Part shown: piece by piece, positions 60,125 to 64,000 of the stretch
Layout of the letters: each line of letters opens with the position of its first letter
Position numbering within the stretch: position 1 is the first letter of the stretch
The notes under the pieces: model-generated
Databases searched by the model: none
Seen by the model: only the letters and a program-made list of their open reading frames with translations
What the model was told of the DNA's origin: nothing
Made by a program: the position numbers and the translations under genes
Assembly: GCF_009469765.1 (NCBI RefSeq)
Contig: NZ_SSSQ01000003.1
Coordinates: 309,168 to 373,167 of the forward strand
Direction of reading: 5' to 3'
DNA: 64,000 nucleotides
Source of the DNA: Dechloromonas hortensis
Lineage (GTDB): Bacteria > Pseudomonadota > Gammaproteobacteria > Burkholderiales > Rhodocyclaceae

Positions 60125-61546
60125 ATGTCTGAAGACTTGTTGCGTTATGAAAGGCTGGCCGGCGAACTGGCCGGCATGATTGCCAACGGTATTCTGTCCT
60201 ACGGCGACCGCTTGCCTTCGGTGCGTCGCCTCGCCGAGGAGAAGAGACTCTCGGTGTCGACCGTGGTGCAGGCACTGCGCCAGCTCGAGGATCGTGGTCT
60301 GGTCGAAATGAGGCCGCAGTCCGGCTGTTTCGTTAAACGGCCGATGATGCTCCGGGCCGAGCCCCGCCTCCGTTCAACGCCTGAGGCGCCGATGCCGGTT
60401 GATATTTCGCAACGTCTCGTGCGGGTCTTGCAGGCCGGCATGAAGCCCGGGGTGGCGCCCCTTGCCGCCGCCTTGCCGGCACCGGAGTTGTTGCCGCTAG
60501 CGGCGCTGCAGCGACTCTACGCCGGCGTGGCCCGGCGCCATCCGAAACTGCTGGCCGGCGGTAGCCATATCAATATGGATGAGCCGGCCCTGGTTCGACA
60601 GTTGGTGCGCCGATCCCTGGCCTGGGGCGGGCCGCTGGCGGCCGAGGAAATCGTCATCACCAATTCGTGTACCGAAGCACTCGGGCTTTGTCTGCGCGCG
60701 GTAACCAAGCCGGGGGATACGGTTGCCGTCGAGTCGCCGGCTTACTACCTGATGCTGCAGTTGCTCGAAACGCTGGGCTTGAAGGCGCTGGAAATTCCGA
60801 CTGACCCGCGGGATGGCATGTCGGTCGAAGCCCTTGACTTGGCGACCCGCAATGGCGGCGTCGCAGCTTGTTTGCTGGTCCCCAATGGCAGCAATCCCTT
60901 GGGGAGCGTGATGCCTGACGAGAAAAAGCGCCTTTTGGCGACGTTGACCGCAGCAAGAGGGGTGGCGGTCATTGAAGATGATATCTATGGCGATCTGCAT
61001 TTCGGTAGTCAGCGTCCCTGGCCGCTCAAGGTCTTCGACAAGGCCGGCAATGTCATGTTGTGCTCGTCCTTTTCCAAGAGCTTGTCGCCTTCCTTGCGTA
61101 TCGGCTTCGTGGCGGCGGGTCGTTATCGTTCGGCGATCGCCTTGCAGAAAACGATCACCAGTGGCGCCACCAATCCGATTACCCAGCATGTGCTGGCCGA
61201 GTATCTTGAATCGGGTTCGTATGAGCGTCACTTGCGCGGCTTGCGGCGCAGTTATGAGCGACAGGTCGATAGCATGCGAGCCGCGGCGACCCGGTATTTT
61301 CCCGCAGCTACCCGGATCACCCAGCCACAGGGCGGCTATGTGCTGTGGGTGGAGCTGCCGGAAGAGATCGACGCGACGGCGCTATACGATAGGGCGATCG
61401 CAGAGAATCTGGCCTTTGTGCCCGGCGAGCTGTTTTCGGCCAGTGGCATGTATCGCAACTGCCTGCGTCTGAATTGTGGCAACCCGCATACGCCGGAAAT
61501 TGAGGATGCTATTCGTCGTCTCGGGGTGTTGATGGCAAATGGCTGA
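60125..61546 (+). CDS. MocR-type GntR regulator with aminotransferase domain
   Basis: This 473-aa protein has the GntR helix-turn-helix (LAGMIANGILSYGDRLPSVRRLAEEKRLSVSTVVQALRQLEDRGLVEMRPQSGCFV) and the PLP fold with lysine in CSSFSKSLSPSLRIGFV (Lys318) and the VPNGSNPLG motif. The ATG at 60125 was chosen over 60080. It is divergent from the DUF2917 gene and probably controls it. A second MocR is at 2835; the two are only moderately similar. Confidence 0.9.
   Translation: MSEDLLRYERLAGELAGMIANGILSYGDRLPSVRRLAEEKRLSVSTVVQALRQLEDRGLVEMRPQSGCFVKRPMMLRAEPRLRSTPEAPMPVDISQRLVRVLQAGMKPGVAPLAAALPAPELLPLAALQRLYAGVARRHPKLLAGGSHINMDEPALVRQLVRRSLAWGGPLAAEEIVITNSCTEALGLCLRAVTKPGDTVAVESPAYYLMLQLLETLGLKALEIPTDPRDGMSVEALDLATRNGGVAACLLVPNGSNPLGSVMPDEKKRLLATLTAARGVAVIEDDIYGDLHFGSQRPWPLKVFDKAGNVMLCSSFSKSLSPSLRIGFVAAGRYRSAIALQKTITSGATNPITQHVLAEYLESGSYERHLRGLRRSYERQVDSMRAAATRYFPAATRITQPQGGYVLWVELPEEIDATALYDRAIAENLAFVPGELFSASGMYRNCLRLNCGNPHTPEIEDAIRRLGVLMANG
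60921..60953 (+). repeat. Uptake-signal-like motif, site 20
   Basis: AGAAAAA, 15 bases (central CTTTTG), then GTTGACCGCAG, inside the MocR gene at 60125. Confidence 0.45.
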
Positions 61547-61667
61547 CTACATCAAATGGACCTTGTCCAAACTACGGTATCATTTGCGTTTGGTCGACTT
61601 GGCCGTGTTTTGATTGAAGGCGAACAAGGGTTCGCTTTAATTTTGCATCCAAAGGGTTTTTCCTCTC

Positions 61668-63548
61668 ATGTTTGACGCAGTCCGGAATAACAAGAAGATC
61701 GTCCAGATATTTCTGGCGCTGATTACGCTGCCGTTCGCCTTTTTCGGTGTCGAGTCCTACGTCCGCAGTGTTGGTTCTGGCGATGATGTGGCCACAATTG
61801 GCGGCGATATCAAAGTCACCCAGCAGCAGTTTCAGCAGGCGCTGCGTGAGCAGCAGGAGCGTTTGCGGGCGCAAATGGGGCAAGTCGATCCCAAACTTCT
61901 GGATACGCCGGAAGCGCGCAAGGCAATTATTGATGACTTGGTCGACCAGCGCTTGCTGATGCTGGAAGCCGGCAAGAAGCGCATGTTTGCCAGTGACGAG
62001 GCGATTCGTCGCACCATTGGTAGCATTGATGCGTTCAAGGTGGACGGCAAGTTTTCGACTGAGCGCTATGAGGCTGCTTTGCGTGCTCAGGGAATGACCC
62101 CGGCCGGTTTCGAGGCGCAATTGCGTCAGGATCTTACCCTCCAGCAACTGGCTGGGGCTATCGGGCAGTCGGGCTTGATGGCGCGGACTGTCGCCGAGCG
62201 CGTACTGGCGTTGCAAACGGAAAAACGCGAAGTCATGGAATATCGGCTCCCGCTCGATGCTTATCTTGACAAGGTCAAGTTGGCTGACGATGCGGCGAAA
62301 AAGTTCTACGACGAGAACAGCAAGCAGTTTGAACTGCCGGAGCAGGCCAAGGTTGAATATGTCGTGCTATCAATGGAAACCATTGGTGCTCAACTGGCGG
62401 TAACCGAGGCCGAAATCAAGTCCTGGTACGACGGTCACAAGGAACGTTTCCAGCAGCCGGAGGAGCGTCGCGCCAGCCACATTCTGGTCGCCTCGGAAAA
62501 GCTCGGCAAGGATAAAGCCAAGGCGAAGGCTGAGGATCTGCTCAAGGAGATCCGGAAAAATCCGGCCAGCTTTAGCGATCTGGCCAAGAAGAACTCGGAT
62601 GATCCGGGTTCGGCCTCCAAGGGGGGCGATCTGGGCTTCTTTGGCAAGGGCATGATGGTCAAGCCCTTTGAGGAAGCCGCTTACGCCCTCAAGGATGGCG
62701 AGATTTCCGGAGTCGTCGAATCGGACTTCGGTTTTCACATCATCAAGCTGACCGGCGTTCATGTAGCCAAGGAAAAGCCGTTGGCCGAAGTCAAGGCAGA
62801 GATCGAAGCGGAATTGAAGAAGGCCGCTTCCTCGCGCAAATTTGCCGAAGCCGCCGAGTCGTTCAGCAATATCGTTTATGAACAGCCCGATAGTCTGAAG
62901 CCGGCGGCTGAGAAATTTAAACTGACGGTCAAGCAATCCGAATGGATTGGTCGTCAACCCAACCCCGCCAACGGCCCCTTGGGTAACGAGAAATTGCTGG
63001 CCGCCTTGTTCTCTGATGATTCGGTCAAGAGCAAGCGCAACACCGAAGCCGTTGAAATTGCCCAGAACACGCTTGTCGCGGCACGCCTGGTGGAATACAA
63101 GCCAACTACGTTGCAGGCTTTTGAAGGCGTTCAGGGCAGTATTGAAACCCTGCTCAAGCGAAAAGAAGCACAGGCACTGGCGGCCAAGGATGGTGAGGCG
63201 CGTCTTGAATCCCTCAAAAAAGGCGAGGACAAGTTGGCCTGGGGGGCACCCAAGAGCGTATCGCGTCTCGATGCCCGTCTGATTCCGCCGGTAGCCGTTG
63301 CGACCGTGTTCAAAATGGATGCAGGCAAGCTACCGGCGTACGCTGGTGTTGAATTGCCGGGCAGTGGGTTTGCGCTATTCAAGCTTTCTCGCCTGGAGAT
63401 GGGGGCAAAACTGGATGATGCGCGCCAGCAGGCCATGCTTCGTCAGTTGTCTCAGTTAAGCGCGCAGGAGGACGTGCAGGCTTACCTTGCTGCTTTGCGT
63501 AATCGCTATAAGGTTGAGATCAACCAGGCTGCCTTGGAAGCCAAATAG
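61668..63548 (+). CDS. ppiD: Periplasmic chaperone/peptidyl-prolyl isomerase PpiD
   Basis: The 626-aa inner-membrane-anchored PPIase has an N-terminal helix (residues 11-31, [21 protein letters not shown]), a SurA-type N domain and a parvulin domain. The parvulin domain carries [62 protein letters not shown], followed by [10 protein letters not shown]. PpiD helps fold proteins as they leave the Sec translocon. A strong terminator follows. Confidence 0.93.
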   Translation: MFDAVRNNKKIVQIFLALITLPFAFFGVESYVRSVGSGDDVATIGGDIKVTQQQFQQALREQQERLRAQMGQVDPKLLDTPEARKAIIDDLVDQRLLMLEAGKKRMFASDEAIRRTIGSIDAFKVDGKFSTERYEAALRAQGMTPAGFEAQLRQDLTLQQLAGAIGQSGLMARTVAERVLALQTEKREVMEYRLPLDAYLDKVKLADDAAKKFYDENSKQFELPEQAKVEYVVLSMETIGAQLAVTEAEIKSWYDGHKERFQQPEERRASHILVASEKLGKDKAKAKAEDLLKEIRKNPASFSDLAKKNSDDPGSASKGGDLGFFGKGMMVKPFEEAAYALKDGEISGVVESDFGFHIIKLTGVHVAKEKPLAEVKAEIEAELKKAASSRKFAEAAESFSNIVYEQPDSLKPAAEKFKLTVKQSEWIGRQPNPANGPLGNEKLLAALFSDDSVKSKRNTEAVEIAQNTLVAARLVEYKPTTLQAFEGVQGSIETLLKRKEAQALAAKDGEARLESLKKGEDKLAWGAPKSVSRLDARLIPPVAVATVFKMDAGKLPAYAGVELPGSGFALFKLSRLEMGAKLDDARQQAMLRQLSQLSAQEDVQAYLAALRNRYKVEINQAALEAK

Positions 63549-63562
63549 TCCAGGGTAGATAT

Positions 63563-63585
63563 TTGGGGCGCTTATTTCGCCCCAA
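63563..63585 (+). other. Stem-loop after ppiD
   Basis: Stem TTGGGGCG/CGCCCCAA with a 7-base loop, without a T-tract, just ahead of the main terminator; it may help stabilise the mRNA 3' end. Confidence 0.45.
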
Positions 63586-63589
63586 TGAC

Positions 63590-63623
63590 AAAAAGCCGAT
63601 CAGATTCTCCTGATCGGCTTTTT
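63590..63623 (+). terminator. Intrinsic terminator after ppiD
   Basis: A 14-bp perfect stem AAAAAGCCGATCAG/CTGATCGGCTTTTT with a 6-base loop ends in a T-run and can act in both directions. Confidence 0.93.
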
Positions 63624-63730
63624 GTTGCCTGTTTCTTATTTAACTGTGTTTTCTAGGTGCTGGAGATGCCGTTCTATAGGCTCTTCAAGGGCTGGCTGTT
63701 TTTTTGAAATACAAAATTTTCAAAAAGATA

Positions 63731-63758
63731 TTGACGGCCTCTGGTTAATCTATAGAAT
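63731..63758 (+). promoter_or_regulatory. rRNA operon promoter (P1-like)
   Basis: TTGACG (63731-63736) and TAGAAT (63753-63758) with 16-bp spacing, preceded by an A/T-rich UP-like stretch (about 63699-63730) and followed by a GC-rich discriminator GCGCACC. This layout is typical of growth-rate-regulated rRNA promoters. Confidence 0.8.
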
Positions 63759-63759
63759 G

Positions 63760-64000
63760 CGCACCTCTTCAGCGGCGCCGGGGCTTCCCGGGGTGGTTGA
63801 AGGGTGAAGTGGAAGTAAAGGGCGGTGAAAAAGATTTGAAGAAAAGCTTGACGGTTTGTAAGAAGTTCTTCATAATCTCGCCTCTCTGCTGCAGACGAAG
63901 TGAAAACGACGGCGCGGCGGAATTGATCTTTAACAACTTGAACAACCGATAGGTGTGGGTGCCTTGATGCTAGCAACGCAAGTTGCACAAAAGTATTAAA
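63760..64000 (+). ncRNA. Leader of an rRNA operon (partial), including boxA
   Basis: TGATCTTTAACA at 63924-63935 matches boxA (TGCTCTTTAACA) at 11 of 12 positions. It is followed by the TTGAACAACCGATAGGTGT region seen upstream of 16S rRNA in betaproteobacteria. The transcript start lies a few bases after the promoter. The window ends before mature 16S rRNA, which should begin shortly after position 64000. Confidence 0.8.

Noticed and set aside
63674..63988. 104-codon open frame on the minus strand near the right end
   Set aside because: It covers the rRNA promoter and leader, so coding is very unlikely.

Overview
The window is a 64 kb piece of a GC-rich betaproteobacterial chromosome, most likely Rhodocyclales (the Dechloromonas/Azonexus neighbourhood). 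This rests on the gene content: a CcoG-type oxidase assembly factor beside NorE/NorF-like proteins, a MocR regulator divergent from a DUF2917 gene, a MASE1 two-component system, the UPF0149/SEC-C protein, and a betaproteobacterial rRNA leader at the right end. Coding density is high and nearly all genes are chromosomal housekeeping or metabolic genes. I see no prophage, insertion sequence, CRISPR array or tRNA gene.

Layout. 0-10 kb: a small DUF4359-like protein, parE, a divergent 68-aa protein, a MocR regulator, norE/norF, ccoG, DUF808 with a coiled-coil/zinc-ribbon partner, and rtcB. 10-17 kb: yghU, an orphan secreted-looking protein, a MASE1 kinase/FixJ-type regulator pair, a divergent Na+/H+ antiporter and a universal stress protein. 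17.4-22.4 kb: a Fur-box-controlled FecI/FecR/TonB-receptor iron-uptake unit with a DUF4198 protein. 22.4-28 kb: YjbQ, HNH, thioesterase, radical SAM, Cfa and small exported proteins. 27.2-31.5 kb: an AttEFGH-like ABC exporter operon whose fused permease gene is broken by a perfect 25-bp tandem duplication. 31.5-35.4 kb: CBS protein, DUF883-like protein, CPA1 antiporter, MsrB and a lipoprotein. 35.5-41 kb: AraC regulator divergent from an isoquinoline-1-oxidoreductase-like molybdenum hydroxylase operon (2Fe-2S subunit, Mo subunit, XdhC, MobA-like). 41-49.4 kb: SEC-C protein, nucleoside deoxyribosyltransferase, cupin, CreA, DEDDh exonuclease/GIY-YIG fusion and sbcDC. 49.7-54.4 kb: DUF2892, glpKD, a degenerate GGDEF protein and DUF4202. 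54.5-64 kb: purL, a macrodomain protein, two small ORFs flanking a near-perfect LexA box, DUF2917/MocR, ppiD and the promoter and boxA leader of an rRNA operon whose 16S gene lies just outside.

The most interesting signal is not a gene. A dispersed bipartite motif, NGRWWWT-N15-GTYRACCGCAG(G), occurs about 20 times on both strands, inside genes in several reading frames and between genes. The spacing is fixed, and a second A/T-rich patch lies about one helical turn from the first. Read on the opposite strand it is a C(C)TGCGGTYRAC core followed by two phased A/T tracts. That is the architecture of the Pasteurellaceae DNA uptake signal sequence, in a bacterial group where I know of none described. 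Other notable signals are the 25-bp frameshifting duplication in the ABC permease, the SOS box between two unknown small genes, and two copies of a REP-like palindromic element.
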